Shown here: in pieces, positions 1 through 9,076 of the stretch
Numbering within the stretch: position 1 is the stretch's first letter
How the letters are laid out: each line of letters begins with the position of its first letter
NCBI RefSeq assembly: GCF_021228125.1
Contig: NZ_JAJQQS010000005.1
Location: 426,439 to 490,438, forward strand
Direction of reading: 5' to 3'
Length of the DNA: 64,000 bases
From: Streptomyces albireticuli
GTDB lineage: Bacteria; Actinomycetota; Actinomycetes; Streptomycetales; Streptomycetaceae
Notes under the pieces: model-generated
The model's input: the letters and a program-made list of their open reading frames with translations, nothing else
Databases searched by the model: none
Told to the model about the DNA's origin: nothing
Position numbers and translations under genes: made by a program

Positions 1-72
1 TTGAGACGGACCCCGACAGATCCCCACCATTGAGGACGCCGCACCCTCCCCCCGTTGCCTACCTTTGATGAC

Positions 73-1404
73 GTGACCCAGACCTACGACAACGGCCCCC
101 GCACCGAACTGCGCATGGCGAAGACCGCCCTCCGCGGCATCCGCGAGGACCTCTTCCACGACGCGTTCGCCTTCCGGCCGCTGCCGCCCCTGCCCGCCGG
201 CCACAAGCTGGTCCGCGGGCTGCCGGGCCGTGCCCGGCACTACGGGCGGTGGTTCCCGCACGCCGTCCTGATCGGGTTCACCGGCATGGTCATGCTCGCG
301 ACCGTGGAGCGCGGGGGCGGGCTGTTCGGGATCGTCGCCTCGCTGTTCGTCGGGGTGCCGATGGTCACGACGCTGTTCCGGCCGGTGGGCGCGTGGTGGC
401 TGTCGGTCGGGAGCGTCGCGTTCACGAGCGTCGTCCTCTCCGGTTCCGACATGGGGCTGTGGTCGCCGCCCGGGTTCTTCTCGCACCTCTTCGTGCTGCT
501 GGTCGTGGCGCTGCGGACCCGCCCGCGCGTGGCGGCCGAGATGCTGGCCCTGACCGGTGCCATGGGCCTCTTCCTGGCGTTCTTCATGCGCGGCCTCAGC
601 CCTTACGGCGGCAACTATTTCGTCGGCGACCTCTTCGAGATGCTGATGGTCTACGCGATGGTCCTCTTCGTCGTCCTCGCCGTGCGCGGGCTGCGCGAGA
701 GCAAGCAGCAGGTCGTCGCCCAGGTCGCCGTCACCGAGGTCGAGCGCTCCCGCCGGACCGTGCTGGAGGAGCGCACCACCATCGCCCGCGAGCTGCACGA
801 CGTGGTCGCGCACCACATGTCCGTCGTCGCCATCCAGGCGGAGGCCGCGCCCTACCGGGTGCAGGACACCCCGCCGGAGCTCGCCGCCGCGTTCCAGACC
901 ATCCGCGAGAACGCCGTCGCCGCCCTGACCGAGCTGCGCCGGGTGCTCGGCGTCGTACGGTCGGAGAACCCCGACGCCTTCGCCGACCCCGAGGCGCCGC
1001 AGCCCACCCTCGCCGCCCTGGACACGCTGCTCGACAACGTCCGCTCCGCCGGGCTGTCCGTCGAGCACGTCACCACGGGCGCCGTCAGGCCGCTGCCGCA
1101 GGGCGTGGAGCTGTCGGCCTACCGCATCGTCCAGGAGGCGCTCAGCAACGTGCTGCGGCACGCCCCCGGCGCCGAGGCCCGCGTCGAGCTCGGCTACGTG
1201 CTCGGCGGCCTCGGCCTGCGGATCGTCAACGGCCCGGCCAACCGCCTGGCCAAGCCCTCGCCCGGGGCCGGGCACGGCGTGCTCGGCATGCGCGAGCGCG
1301 TCACCATGCTCGGCGGCGAGATGACCGCCGAGCCCACGGCGGAGGGCGGGTACGAGGTCACGGCCTTCATCCCGGTCCCGGCGGACGAGGCGGCCGCCGC
1401 GTGA
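73..1404 (+). CDS. Sensor histidine kinase, NarL/DesK type
   Basis: Membrane histidine kinase that should phosphorylate the response regulator encoded directly downstream. About five hydrophobic segments fill the first ~205 residues, followed by a HisKA_3 dimerisation helix with the phospho-acceptor His in RELHDVVAHH (about residue 242 from this start) and a C-terminal HATPase with GHGVLGMRERV. An in-frame stop at 31-33 shows the 5' end is in the window. GTG 73 is preferred because TACCTT at 59-64 could be a -10 for a leaderless transcript; TTG 55 and ATG 115 are alternatives. The stop overlaps the next start (GTGA), so the two are translationally coupled. The signal is unknown. Confidence 0.88.
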   Translation: MTQTYDNGPRTELRMAKTALRGIREDLFHDAFAFRPLPPLPAGHKLVRGLPGRARHYGRWFPHAVLIGFTGMVMLATVERGGGLFGIVASLFVGVPMVTTLFRPVGAWWLSVGSVAFTSVVLSGSDMGLWSPPGFFSHLFVLLVVALRTRPRVAAEMLALTGAMGLFLAFFMRGLSPYGGNYFVGDLFEMLMVYAMVLFVVLAVRGLRESKQQVVAQVAVTEVERSRRTVLEERTTIARELHDVVAHHMSVVAIQAEAAPYRVQDTPPELAAAFQTIRENAVAALTELRRVLGVVRSENPDAFADPEAPQPTLAALDTLLDNVRSAGLSVEHVTTGAVRPLPQGVELSAYRIVQEALSNVLRHAPGAEARVELGYVLGGLGLRIVNGPANRLAKPSPGAGHGVLGMRERVTMLGGEMTAEPTAEGGYEVTAFIPVPADEAAAA

Positions 1405-2060
1405 CCATCCGTGTGCTGATCGTGGACGACCAGATGATGGTCCGCGAGGGCTTCTCCGTCCTGCTCAACGCCATGCCGGACATCGAGGTCGTCGGCGAGG
1501 CCGTGGACGGCCGGCAGGCCGTCGAGCAGGTGGCGGCGCTGCGGCCCGACGTCGTCCTCATGGACATCCGGATGCCGGTCCTGAACGGCCTGGAAGCGAC
1601 CCGCGAGATCGTCGCCGCCGACGCCGAGGCGAAGGTCCTCGTCCTGACCACCTTCGACCTGGACGAGTACGTCTACCAAGCCCTGCGCGCCGGTGCCAGC
1701 GGCTTCCTGCTCAAGGACGCCTCGGCCCAGCAGCTCGCCGACGGCGTGCGCGTCGTGGCCTCCGGCGAGGCGCTGCTCGCCCCCACGGTCACCAAGCGGC
1801 TGATCCTGGAGTTCTCCCGGCTCGGCGCCCCCAAGCCGCCCACGCAGGAGCGGATCGGCGACCTTACGGAGCGCGAGACGGAGGTCCTGGTCCTCGTCGC
1901 CCAGGGCCGCTCCAACTCCGAGATCGCGACGCACCTGGTGGTGGCGGAGTCCACGGTCAAGACGCACGTCAGCAGGATCCTGGTGAAGCTGGGCCTGCGG
2001 GACCGCACGCAGGCGGCGGTCTTCGCGTACGAGGCGGGCCTGATCACGCCGGGCGGCTGA
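1401..2060 (+). CDS. Response regulator, NarL/LuxR family
   Basis: 219-residue DNA-binding response regulator, partner of the upstream kinase. The receiver domain spans about residues 1-120 with the acidic pocket at D9/D10, phospho-acceptor D55 in VVLMDIRMP and Lys in GFLLKD. The C-terminal LuxR helix-turn-helix begins at LTERETEVLVLVAQGRSN. GTG 1401 overlaps the kinase stop by 4 nt. A hairpin follows within 15 bp, so this is a two-gene operon. The target genes cannot be read from sequence. Confidence 0.92.
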   Translation: MTIRVLIVDDQMMVREGFSVLLNAMPDIEVVGEAVDGRQAVEQVAALRPDVVLMDIRMPVLNGLEATREIVAADAEAKVLVLTTFDLDEYVYQALRAGASGFLLKDASAQQLADGVRVVASGEALLAPTVTKRLILEFSRLGAPKPPTQERIGDLTERETEVLVLVAQGRSNSEIATHLVVAESTVKTHVSRILVKLGLRDRTQAAVFAYEAGLITPGG

Positions 2061-2072
2061 GCCTCAGGGCTC

Positions 2073-2106
2073 CGCCGGGCGGGTTGCGTTCTCAGCCCGT
2101 CCGGCG
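2073..2106 (+). terminator. Hairpin terminator after two-component operon
   Basis: An 11-bp stem (2073-2083 with 2096-2106, one G-T pair) around a 12-nt loop, 12 bp after the response regulator stop. There is no T tract, as is usual for Streptomyces. Its 3' arm is the start of a dispersed repeat also seen near 54945. Confidence 0.7.
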
Positions 2107-2115
2107 TTTGAGGAC
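2093..2115. repeat. Dispersed intergenic repeat, copy 1
   Basis: A 23-bp element beginning CAGCCCGTCCGGCG and ending TGAGGAC. A second copy at 54945-54967 differs at only three positions. Both copies form the 3' arm of a gene-end hairpin. This motif is, from memory, common after genes in Streptomyces genomes and probably works as a mobile or amplified terminator. Confidence 0.55.
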
Positions 2116-2285
2116 ACCGCGCGTCAGCGCGGAAGGGGTCCGGGGCGGAGCCCCGCCACGCGGCGGAGCCGCACATCGGATGCGGAGGGAAGGGGCGGGG
2201 TGGGGAACGGCCCCGCGCAGCGGCACCGCACCCACGCGCCGGGCCGCCGACCGCGCCCGCACCACCCCGCCGTACCCCCACCCGC

Positions 2286-3365
2286 TCAAACCCGCGGCAG
2301 CACCAACCGCCAAGCCCCCTCCACCACCGTCCACGTCCGCGCGCGGAACGGCCCCGCCGCCACGTTGTCCGCCCGGTAGCGGAAGCCCGGCCCCGACACC
2401 GTGACGCGGCGCGCCCGCGTCCGCAGCGGGCGTTCCCCCGCATGCGTGTGGATCACGACCTCCGCGAAGCCGTCCACGGTGGAGACCGCGACCCGCGCGA
2501 CCGGCCGGTCCAGGTCCGCGAGCAGTACGCCGTCGGCCTCCACCCGCAGGCGGGTGCACGACGGCAGCGCTTGGTGGCGGGCGGCCGGGCCGGTGAGCAG
2601 GGTCAGCGCCGAGCGGGCCGTACGGGCGGCGGGTGACCACCACGGCCGGTCCGGGTCTGTGACTCCCGTCACCTCGGCGGCCACCTCGGAGGTCATCCCG
2701 GCGGGTGCCTCCGCGGTCACCTCCGCGGCCGTGCCGGCCCCGAGCCCGGCGAGGCCGCCGCCCCCGCCCCCGGCGTCGCCCTCGGCCCCGCCGTCGCCGG
2801 CCCGGGTCGGCGACGGCACCCCGGCCCCGAGGCCGGACACCGCCCCGTCCGGCCCGCCCGACCCGTTCGGCCTAATCGCCTCGTTCGTCTCGAAGGGCGG
2901 CACCGCCCGGTCCAGGCCGCCCGCGCCCGGGATCCACAGGCCGCCCAGCACCACGCCGTCGCCGTCGTCCACCAAGGCGTCCAGACGGCGCTCCGTGCCG
3001 TCCAGGACGGCCCGCGCCGCCGCGACCGACCCCAGGGGCACCCCGAGCGTGCGGGCCAGCGAGACGGCCGGGAGGGCGCCGATGGGCACCAGCGACACCG
3101 GCACCTCCGGCAGCTCACGGCGGCGGTGCAGCACCCTCACGGCGTGCAGCAGGGCCCGGTCGTCGCCGATGACCACGGGGCGCCGCCGGCCGCGCCGGGC
3201 CAGGGCGCGCTCGACGTCCTCGGGGCCTTCCGGTAGGCATATCTTCGCCACCGCGCCGCCGCAGAGGACGTCCTTCGCGATCCGCACGGACTCCCCGTCC
3301 ACGCGTCGGGCGACCGGGTCGATGACCACGAGCAGAGCCTGCTCGGTGGAGTCTGGAGCCGACAC
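2286..3365 (-). CDS. Diacylglycerol-kinase-like protein
   Basis: 359 residues. The first ~160 resemble the diacylglycerol kinase / LCB5 catalytic fold (VVIDPVARR near the start, then VVIGDDRALLHAV and VSLVPIGALPAVSLARTLGVP, matching the family's GGDGT...PxGTxNxxA pattern). The canonical GGDGT is not intact here (GDDRA), so lipid-kinase activity is doubtful. A low-complexity Ala/Gly/Pro stretch (residues ~190-235) separates it from a C-terminal beta-rich domain ending at LPRV. It starts at GTG with a GGAAGGA ribosome site and is divergent from purA. Confidence 0.6.
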   Translation of the reverse strand: MSAPDSTEQALLVVIDPVARRVDGESVRIAKDVLCGGAVAKICLPEGPEDVERALARRGRRRPVVIGDDRALLHAVRVLHRRRELPEVPVSLVPIGALPAVSLARTLGVPLGSVAAARAVLDGTERRLDALVDDGDGVVLGGLWIPGAGGLDRAVPPFETNEAIRPNGSGGPDGAVSGLGAGVPSPTRAGDGGAEGDAGGGGGGLAGLGAGTAAEVTAEAPAGMTSEVAAEVTGVTDPDRPWWSPAARTARSALTLLTGPAARHQALPSCTRLRVEADGVLLADLDRPVARVAVSTVDGFAEVVIHTHAGERPLRTRARRVTVSGPGFRYRADNVAAGPFRARTWTVVEGAWRLVLPRV

Positions 3366-3489
3366 CTCGGTCCTTCCTCAGGTGCTGTTTTTCCCGGGGG
3401 ACGGCCCCGGGCTCCCCGGCCTCGCCGAGGGGCCCCGGGTCTTTCTGTTCGTCCCCCGAGCGAAATATTCGGTAATCTCTCGGTGCAAG

Positions 3490-3589
3490 AGCCCCTGTCG
3501 CTGTTGCGCCAGGGGCTTCGTCTATCCGGGGCACGGGTTCGACGGCTCTAGCGGTGGTGTACGCCGTGAGCACGCGAGGTGACACCACC
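3490..3589 (+). promoter_or_regulatory. purA upstream region with two hairpins
   Basis: The 265-bp divergent gap before purA holds two perfect inverted repeats. One is AGCCCCTG (3490-3497) with CAGGGGCT (3510-3517), loop 12 nt. The other is GGTGGTGT (3553-3560) with ACACCACC (3582-3589), loop 21 nt. They may be leader RNA structures or operators for purA. No match to a known purine riboswitch consensus is visible. Confidence 0.45.
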
Positions 3590-3630
3590 ACGCACGTTGG
3601 ACATGCCCCGCCCGGAAGGGGTGTACGCCT

Positions 3631-4917
3631 GTGCCCGCACTTGTGCTGCTCGGTGCTCAGTGGGGTGACGAGGGCAAGGGAAAGGCCACCGACCTCCTCG
3701 GTGGATCCGTGGACTATGTGGTGCGCTACCAAGGTGGCAACAACGCCGGCCACACGGTGGTCGTCGGCGACCAGAAATACGCGCTGCATCTCCTCCCTTC
3801 CGGAATCCTCTCGCCGGGGTGCACCCCGGTGATCGGTAACGGAGTCGTCGTCGACCCGGCGGTCCTGCTCTCCGAGCTGAGCGGACTCAACGAGCGCGGC
3901 GTCGACACGTCCAAGCTGCTGCTCAGCGGTAACGCGCACCTGATCACGCCGTACCACACGACGGTCGACAAGGTGACGGAACGCTTCCTCGGCAAGCGGA
4001 AGATCGGCACCACCGGCCGCGGCATCGGCCCGACCTACGCCGACAAGATCAACCGCGTGGGCATCCGCGTCCAGGACCTCTACGACGAGTCGATCCTGGA
4101 GCAGAAGGTCGAGGCCGCTCTCGACTTCAAGAACCAGATCCTGGCGAAGCTCTACAACCGCCGCGCCATCGAGTCCGGCAAGATCGTCGAGGAGCTGCTC
4201 ACCTACGCGGAGCAGATCAAGCCGTACGTGGCCGACACGACGCTGATCCTCAACAACGCCATCGACGAGGGCAAGGTCGTCCTCTTCGAGGGCGGCCAGG
4301 GCACGCTGCTCGACGTCGACCACGGCACGTACCCCTTCGTCACCTCGTCCAACCCGACCGCGGGCGGCGCCTGCACGGGTGCCGGCGTCGGCCCGACGAA
4401 GATCAACCGTGTCATCGGCATCCTCAAGGCGTACACGACCCGCGTCGGCGCCGGCCCGTTCCCGACCGAGCTGTTCGACAAGGACGGCGAGGCGCTGCGG
4501 ACCATCGGTGGCGAGCGCGGTGTGACCACCGGCCGTGACCGCCGCTGCGGCTGGTTCGACGCCGTCATCGCCCGCTACGCGACCCGCGTCAACGGCCTGA
4601 CGGACTTCTTCCTCACCAAGCTCGACGTGCTCACCGGTTGGGAGCAGATCCCGGTCTGCGTCGCCTACGAGATCGACGGCAAGCGCGTCGAGGAGCTGCC
4701 CTACAGCCAGAGCGACTTCCACCACGCGAAGCCGATCTACGAGATGCTGCCGGGCTGGTCCGAGGACATCACCAAGGCCAAGACCTTCGCCGACCTGCCG
4801 AAGAACGCGCAGGCGTACGTGAAGGCGCTGGAGGAGATGTCCGGCGCGCCGATCTCCGCGATCGGCGTCGGCCCGGGCCGTACCGAGACGATCGAGATCA
4901 ACTCCTTCCTCTCGTAG
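3631..4917 (+). CDS. purA: Adenylosuccinate synthetase
   Basis: Cytosolic enzyme that joins IMP and aspartate, using GTP, to give adenylosuccinate: the first committed step to AMP. 428 residues, full length for the family. The N-terminal [11 protein letters not shown] loop holds the catalytic Asp, and the NNAGHT motif supplies the catalytic His. The TSSNPTAGG and [11 protein letters not shown] signatures follow. It starts at GTG 3631 with GGAAGGGG upstream. It is a single-gene unit, divergent from the DAG-kinase-like gene and closed by a strong bidirectional hairpin. Confidence 0.98.
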   Translation: MPALVLLGAQWGDEGKGKATDLLGGSVDYVVRYQGGNNAGHTVVVGDQKYALHLLPSGILSPGCTPVIGNGVVVDPAVLLSELSGLNERGVDTSKLLLSGNAHLITPYHTTVDKVTERFLGKRKIGTTGRGIGPTYADKINRVGIRVQDLYDESILEQKVEAALDFKNQILAKLYNRRAIESGKIVEELLTYAEQIKPYVADTTLILNNAIDEGKVVLFEGGQGTLLDVDHGTYPFVTSSNPTAGGACTGAGVGPTKINRVIGILKAYTTRVGAGPFPTELFDKDGEALRTIGGERGVTTGRDRRCGWFDAVIARYATRVNGLTDFFLTKLDVLTGWEQIPVCVAYEIDGKRVEELPYSQSDFHHAKPIYEMLPGWSEDITKAKTFADLPKNAQAYVKALEEMSGAPISAIGVGPGRTETIEINSFLS

Positions 4918-4977
4918 GACCCGTAGGACCGCAGTACCCAGGTTCCGCCGCCCCTCCCGGGGCGCCGCGCACCCGAC

Positions 4978-5007
4978 ACGCCCCGGTGGCTCCCGCCACC
5001 GGGGCGT
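4978..5007. terminator. Bidirectional terminator, purA / kinase
   Basis: A perfect 12-bp stem ACGCCCCGGTGG (4978-4989) with its complement (4996-5007) and a 6-nt loop, in the gap between the convergent purA and protein kinase genes. Confidence 0.85.
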
Positions 5008-5025
5008 CGTGCGTTCCCGTAAGGC

Positions 5026-6837
5026 TCAGCCGACCTTCCGGTACGTGAGCGGGGCCTCGCCCTTGCCGACCAGTTCGCGGCTCATCCCGCCGTCCGACAG
5101 CAGGGTCAGCTCGCTGCGCGGGCCCGGCGAGCAGTCCGTGGCCGGCTGGGCGAGGGTGACCCGGGACGGGCCGAGGTGCAGCGGCGCGCCGCCCTCGCCG
5201 CCGCCGGCGAGGTCGGCCGTCCAGGCGCAGCGGTAGGCGACGCCGTCCTTGTCGGTGCCGCTGCCGCTGATGTCGGCGACCGTGCTGCCGAGCGGCCCCT
5301 GCCGGAGGGTGACGCTGCGCGTGTGGGCCCCGGACTCGTTGCGGAAGTCCGACTGCCAGGTCCCGAGGAACGCCTGCGGCACGGGCCCGGCGGCCGGGGT
5401 GCTCGGAGCGGCCGTACCGGCCGAGGGCGTGGCGGAGCGCGGTGCGGCCGGGTCCGGTCCGGCCGGGTTCCGCGGGGCGGAGGCGGACGGCGAGGCGCTG
5501 CTGTCGCGCGCCTCGTCCTTCTTGTCGGCGTCCTGCTTGAGGAGGAAGACGGTCGCGCCGCCCGCGATCAGCCCGCCGGCCACCACGGCGGCCAGCACGA
5601 CCGGCCCCTGGGAGCGGCCGCGGGGCGCGGGGACGTACGGGCCGACGTGGGTGCCGGTGCCGTAGGGGCTGTTGCCGTACGGGCCCGCCTGCGGGTAGCC
5701 GTAGGGCGGCGGCGCGGGCTGCGGCACCGGCTGGGGGCCGACGGGGCGGCCCGCGGTGACGGTGGGCGGGTCCTGGCGGCCGATGAGCGTCGGCTCCGGC
5801 AGCGGCTCGGGGGCCGGCGGCGCCACGGGCGGTGCCGTGGGCGCCGCGCCGGCTATCGCGGTCGGCGCGTGCTCGGGCGGCAGCGGGCCGGGGTGGCGGG
5901 CGGGCTCCTCGACGTCCAGCAGCTGCACGGCCCGCCGGCCGAGCCGCGCCACCAGGCCGCCGGGCAGCCAGGGCTCGGCGGACCGCGCGTCCGCCGGCGC
6001 ACCCTCGCCGGCCGCGTCGTCCGCGCGCTCCAGGATCTCCGCCGGGGCCGGGCGCTCCTCGGGGTCCTTGGCCAGGCACGCCTCGATCAGGGGCAGCAGC
6101 GGGGCGGGGACCCCGGTGAGGTCGGGCTCCTCCTCCGCGATGCGGTACATCAGCGCGTGGACGCCGCTGTCGGCCGTGCCGAAGGGCATCCGGCCGGTGG
6201 CCGCGTACGCCAGCACCGAGCCGAGGCAGAAGACGTCGCTCGCCGGGGTCACCCGGGCGCCGCGCACCTGCTCGGGCGACATGAAGCCGGGCGAGCCGAC
6301 GGCCGCGCCGGTGCGGGTGAGGCCGCCGTCGGTGACGGTCTCCAGGGCGCGGGCGATGCCGAAGTCGATGACGCGGGGGCCGTCCAGGGTGATCAGGACG
6401 TTGGACGGCTTGAGGTCGCGGTGTACGACGCCCGCGGCGTGGATGGCCTGGAGGGCGCGCGCGAGGCCCGCGGCGAGGATGCGCACGGACCGCTCGGGCA
6501 GCGGCCCGAAGTCCTGGTCCACGACCTGCCGCAGGGCGGGGCCCGCGATGTAGCCGGTGGCGACCCAGGGGATGTCGGCTTCGGTGTCCGCGTCGAGCAC
6601 CGGGGCGGTCCACTCGCCGCCCACCTGCCGGGCCGCGCGCACCTCCGCCCGGAAGCGCCGCCGGAACTCCTCCTGGCCGGCCAGCTCCTGGTGGACCAGC
6701 TTGACCGCCACCGTGCGGCCCCGGTCCGAGCGCGCCAGGTAGACCCGGCCCATGCCGCCCGCGCCGAGCCGGCCCAGCAGCCGGTACGCGCCCAGTACGC
6801 GCGGATCGTCGGACCTTAGGCCCTCGAGATTTTCCAT
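5026..6837 (-). CDS. Membrane Ser/Thr protein kinase
   Basis: 603-residue Hanks-type kinase. Kinase domain about residues 15-275: glycine loop GRLGAGGMGRVY, catalytic K46, HRDLKPSN (D141, N146), DFG D158 and the GSPGFMSPEQ activation segment. A Pro-rich juxtamembrane linker (~310-400) leads to one membrane helix (~411-433), then an Asp/Lys- and Ala/Ser/Pro-rich stretch and a ~115-residue extracytoplasmic domain with two or three Cys. It has no PASTA repeats, so it is not a classical PknB muropeptide sensor. It starts at ATG 6837. Confidence 0.93.
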   Translation of the reverse strand: MENLEGLRSDDPRVLGAYRLLGRLGAGGMGRVYLARSDRGRTVAVKLVHQELAGQEEFRRRFRAEVRAARQVGGEWTAPVLDADTEADIPWVATGYIAGPALRQVVDQDFGPLPERSVRILAAGLARALQAIHAAGVVHRDLKPSNVLITLDGPRVIDFGIARALETVTDGGLTRTGAAVGSPGFMSPEQVRGARVTPASDVFCLGSVLAYAATGRMPFGTADSGVHALMYRIAEEEPDLTGVPAPLLPLIEACLAKDPEERPAPAEILERADDAAGEGAPADARSAEPWLPGGLVARLGRRAVQLLDVEEPARHPGPLPPEHAPTAIAGAAPTAPPVAPPAPEPLPEPTLIGRQDPPTVTAGRPVGPQPVPQPAPPPYGYPQAGPYGNSPYGTGTHVGPYVPAPRGRSQGPVVLAAVVAGGLIAGGATVFLLKQDADKKDEARDSSASPSASAPRNPAGPDPAAPRSATPSAGTAAPSTPAAGPVPQAFLGTWQSDFRNESGAHTRSVTLRQGPLGSTVADISGSGTDKDGVAYRCAWTADLAGGGEGGAPLHLGPSRVTLAQPATDCSPGPRSELTLLSDGGMSRELVGKGEAPLTYRKVG

Positions 6838-6904
6838 GCCGCCCGTCTCCTCCCCCGTGTCCCCCGTGGTGTTCTCCGCCCGGAGAATAGCGGGGCGGCA
6901 AACG

Positions 6905-6941
6905 GCCGGAGCCCCGCACCTTGAAAGTACGGGGCCCCGGC
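6905..6941 (-). terminator. Terminator after cold-shock gene
   Basis: A 15-bp stem with two G-T pairs (6905-6919 with 6927-6941), downstream of the minus-strand csp gene. Confidence 0.75.
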
Positions 6942-6966
6942 TCGCTGTTGAACCCTCGGGGAAGGG

Positions 6967-7170
6967 TCAGGCGGGAACGATGTTCTCCGCCTGGGGGCCC
7001 TTCTGGCCCTGGGTCACGTCGAAGGAGACCTTCTGGCCCTCCGAGAGCTCACGGAAGCCCTGCGTCGCGATGTTCGAGTAGTGGGCGAAGACGTCGGCGC
7101 CGCCACCGTCCTGCTCGATGAATCCGAATCCCTTTTCGGAGTTGAACCACTTCACGGTGCCGGTAGCCAA
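6967..7170 (-). CDS. Cold-shock protein, CspA family (copy 1)
   Basis: 67-residue single cold-shock domain with both RNA-binding motifs, KGFGFIEQ (RNP1) and DVFAHYSNI (RNP2). Members bind single-stranded RNA or DNA and act as RNA chaperones or antiterminators. It starts with TTG 7170, with AGGAGA upstream; the paralogue at 52620 starts with ATG. The two proteins differ at only about six positions. A structured 5' leader shared with that paralogue lies just upstream. Confidence 0.96.
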   Translation of the reverse strand: MATGTVKWFNSEKGFGFIEQDGGGADVFAHYSNIATQGFRELSEGQKVSFDVTQGQKGPQAENIVPA

Positions 7171-7222
7171 GACGATCTCCTATGAGAGCTGTGCACAATC
7201 CGCACGGCGCGGAATAATGCAA

Positions 7223-7280
7223 CGGCGCCCGAGGTCACAGACCGTCAGGGCGCCGAGATGAAATAGGTTCAGAACTGCAA
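7223..7280 (-). promoter_or_regulatory. Structured 5' leader of csp copy 1
   Basis: Read on the minus strand, TTGCAGTTCTGAACC (7280-7266) is followed by an 8-bp stem (7255-7248 with 7230-7223) enclosing CTGACGGTCTGTGACC. The same order (TTGCAGTT, then a GC stem enclosing CTGACGGTTATGTAGCC) precedes csp copy 2 at 52501-52559. The hairpin ends ~52 nt before the start codon. A regulatory RNA element, perhaps temperature- or CSP-responsive, is inferred from this conservation. Confidence 0.6.
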
Positions 7281-7476
7281 CGCGAAAATGACCGTAGCAC
7301 GCGGCCTGTGTCATCGGTGGATTTCACGGCCGGGAAATTCGCGGGCGCGCCGCCCCGTACGGCGGTCCGTTCGCCGCCCCGTACCGTGGTCCGTCCGCCG
7401 GCCCTCCGCCGGCCCTTCCGGGGCCCGGCCCCGGGCCGATCCGCCTCCCGGCGCGGCCCGTTGCCCCCGCCCGCCC

Positions 7477-7518
7477 GGCACTGTGTCCGCGGGCGGGGCG
7501 AGCGCCAGACACAGTGCC
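7477..7518. promoter_or_regulatory. 11-bp inverted repeat before aminotransferase
   Basis: GGCACTGTGTC (7477-7487) and its exact complement GACACAGTGCC (7508-7518) are separated by 20 bp. They lie 78 bp upstream of the aminotransferase start, within the 425-bp gap after the csp leader. The arms are about three helical turns apart, suiting a dimer or tetramer regulator; the GntR protein encoded downstream is a candidate. Nothing else is seen in this gap. Confidence 0.45.
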
Positions 7519-7595
7519 TGTTCCGGCGTCCGGAGGCGCTCCCTACGCTGGCCGTGTCCGCGCTTCCTCCCGCCACGCGATCCGAGGTCACGCCG

Positions 7596-8951
7596 TTGAA
7601 CACGCAGCCAGACCCCCGCACCAAGGCCGCCGTCAAGGCCGCCGACCGGGCGCACGTCTTCCACTCCTGGTCCGCGCAGGGCCTCATCGACCCGCTGGCC
7701 GTCGCCGGGGCCGAGGGCTCGTACTTCTGGGACTACGACGGCAATCGCTACCTCGATTTCTCCTCCCAGCTCGTCAACACGAACATCGGCCACCAGCACC
7801 CCAAAGTGGTCGCCGCGGTGCGGGAGCAGGCGGCGAAGCTGTGCACGATCGCGCCGGGGTTCGCGGTCGACGTGCGCGCGGAGGCGGCGCGGCTGATCGC
7901 CGGGCGCACGCCGGGCGACCTCGACAAGATCTTCTTCACCAACGGCGGCGCCGAGGCGGTCGAGAACGCCGTGCGCATGGCGCGGCTGCACACCGGCCGT
8001 CCCAAGGTGCTCAGCACCTACCGCTCGTACCACGGGGCTACGGCCGCGGCGATCAACCTCACCGGTGATCCGCGCCGTTGGCCCTCCGACACCGCCTCGG
8101 CGGGCGTCGTGCACTTCTGGGGGCCGTTCCTCTACCGCTCGCCCTTCCACGCGGAGACCGAGGAGCAGGAGTGCGCGCGCGCCCTGCGCCACCTCGAGGA
8201 CACCCTCGCCTTCGAGGGGCCGGGGACCGTGGCCGCGATCATCCTGGAGACCGTCCCCGGCACCGCCGGGATCATGGTGCCGCCGGCCGGCTACCTGGCC
8301 GGTGTCCGGGAGATCTGCGACCGTCACGGCATCGTCTTCGTCCTGGACGAGGTCATGGCCGGTTTCGGGCGTACGGGCCGCTGGTTCGCGGCCGACCACT
8401 GGGACGTCACCCCCGACCTGCTGACCTTCGCCAAGGGCGTCAACTCCGGCTATGTGCCGCTCGGCGGCGTCGCGATCTCCGCGGAGATCGCCGCCACCTT
8501 CGACGAGCGGCCGTACCCCGGCGGCCTCACCTACTCCGGGCATCCGCTCGCCTGTGCCTCCGCCGTGGCGACGATCGAGGCGATGGCCGAGGAGGGCATC
8601 GTGGAGAACGCCGCGCGGATCGGCGAGGACGTCCTCGGCCCCGGGCTGCGCGAGCTCGCCGAGCGCCACCCGAGCGTCGGCGAGGTGCGCGGCCTCGGCG
8701 TCTTCTGGGCGGTGGAGCTGGTCAGGGACCGCGCCACCCGGGAGCCGCTGGTCCCGTACAACGCTTCGGGCGAGGCCAACGCCCCGATGGCCGCCTTCAC
8801 GGCAGCCTGCAAGAAGTCCGGTCTGTGGCCTTTCGTCAATATGAACCGGACGCATGTCGTGCCGCCCTGCACCGTTTCCGAGGACGAGGCGCGGCAGGGC
8901 CTGGCCCTGCTGGACGAGGCGCTCACGGCGGCCGACGCGCACACCGTCTGA
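7596..8951 (+). CDS. Class III PLP-dependent aminotransferase
   Basis: 451-residue omega-type aminotransferase. Visible signatures: GNRYLDFSSQL at the N-terminus, FFTNGGAEAVENAVRMAR (cofactor phosphate loop), YRSYHG stacking region, VFVLDEVMAGFGRTG with the PLP-ring Asp, and the Schiff-base Lys in TFAKGVNSGYVPLGG. It is closest in feel to taurine/beta-alanine-pyruvate transaminases, but the substrate cannot be assigned. It starts at TTG 7596 with GAGG eight bases upstream; longer in-frame starts enter GC-rich intergenic sequence. The GntR regulator follows in the same direction. Confidence 0.9.
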   Translation: MNTQPDPRTKAAVKAADRAHVFHSWSAQGLIDPLAVAGAEGSYFWDYDGNRYLDFSSQLVNTNIGHQHPKVVAAVREQAAKLCTIAPGFAVDVRAEAARLIAGRTPGDLDKIFFTNGGAEAVENAVRMARLHTGRPKVLSTYRSYHGATAAAINLTGDPRRWPSDTASAGVVHFWGPFLYRSPFHAETEEQECARALRHLEDTLAFEGPGTVAAIILETVPGTAGIMVPPAGYLAGVREICDRHGIVFVLDEVMAGFGRTGRWFAADHWDVTPDLLTFAKGVNSGYVPLGGVAISAEIAATFDERPYPGGLTYSGHPLACASAVATIEAMAEEGIVENAARIGEDVLGPGLRELAERHPSVGEVRGLGVFWAVELVRDRATREPLVPYNASGEANAPMAAFTAACKKSGLWPFVNMNRTHVVPPCTVSEDEARQGLALLDEALTAADAHTV

Positions 8952-9076
8952 CGCGCTCGGGGTACCGTACGTCCTTCCCGCGCGCACGCCCGTACGCTCC
9001 GCGACGGCCCTCGCCTATCTTGTTGCGAGGGCCGTTCGCATGCGGGCGCCCGGTCACGGAAGGGGAGACGGACACG

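Noticed and set aside
3366..3630. Purine riboswitch before purA
   Set aside because: None of the conserved loop sequences of the purine aptamer is present.
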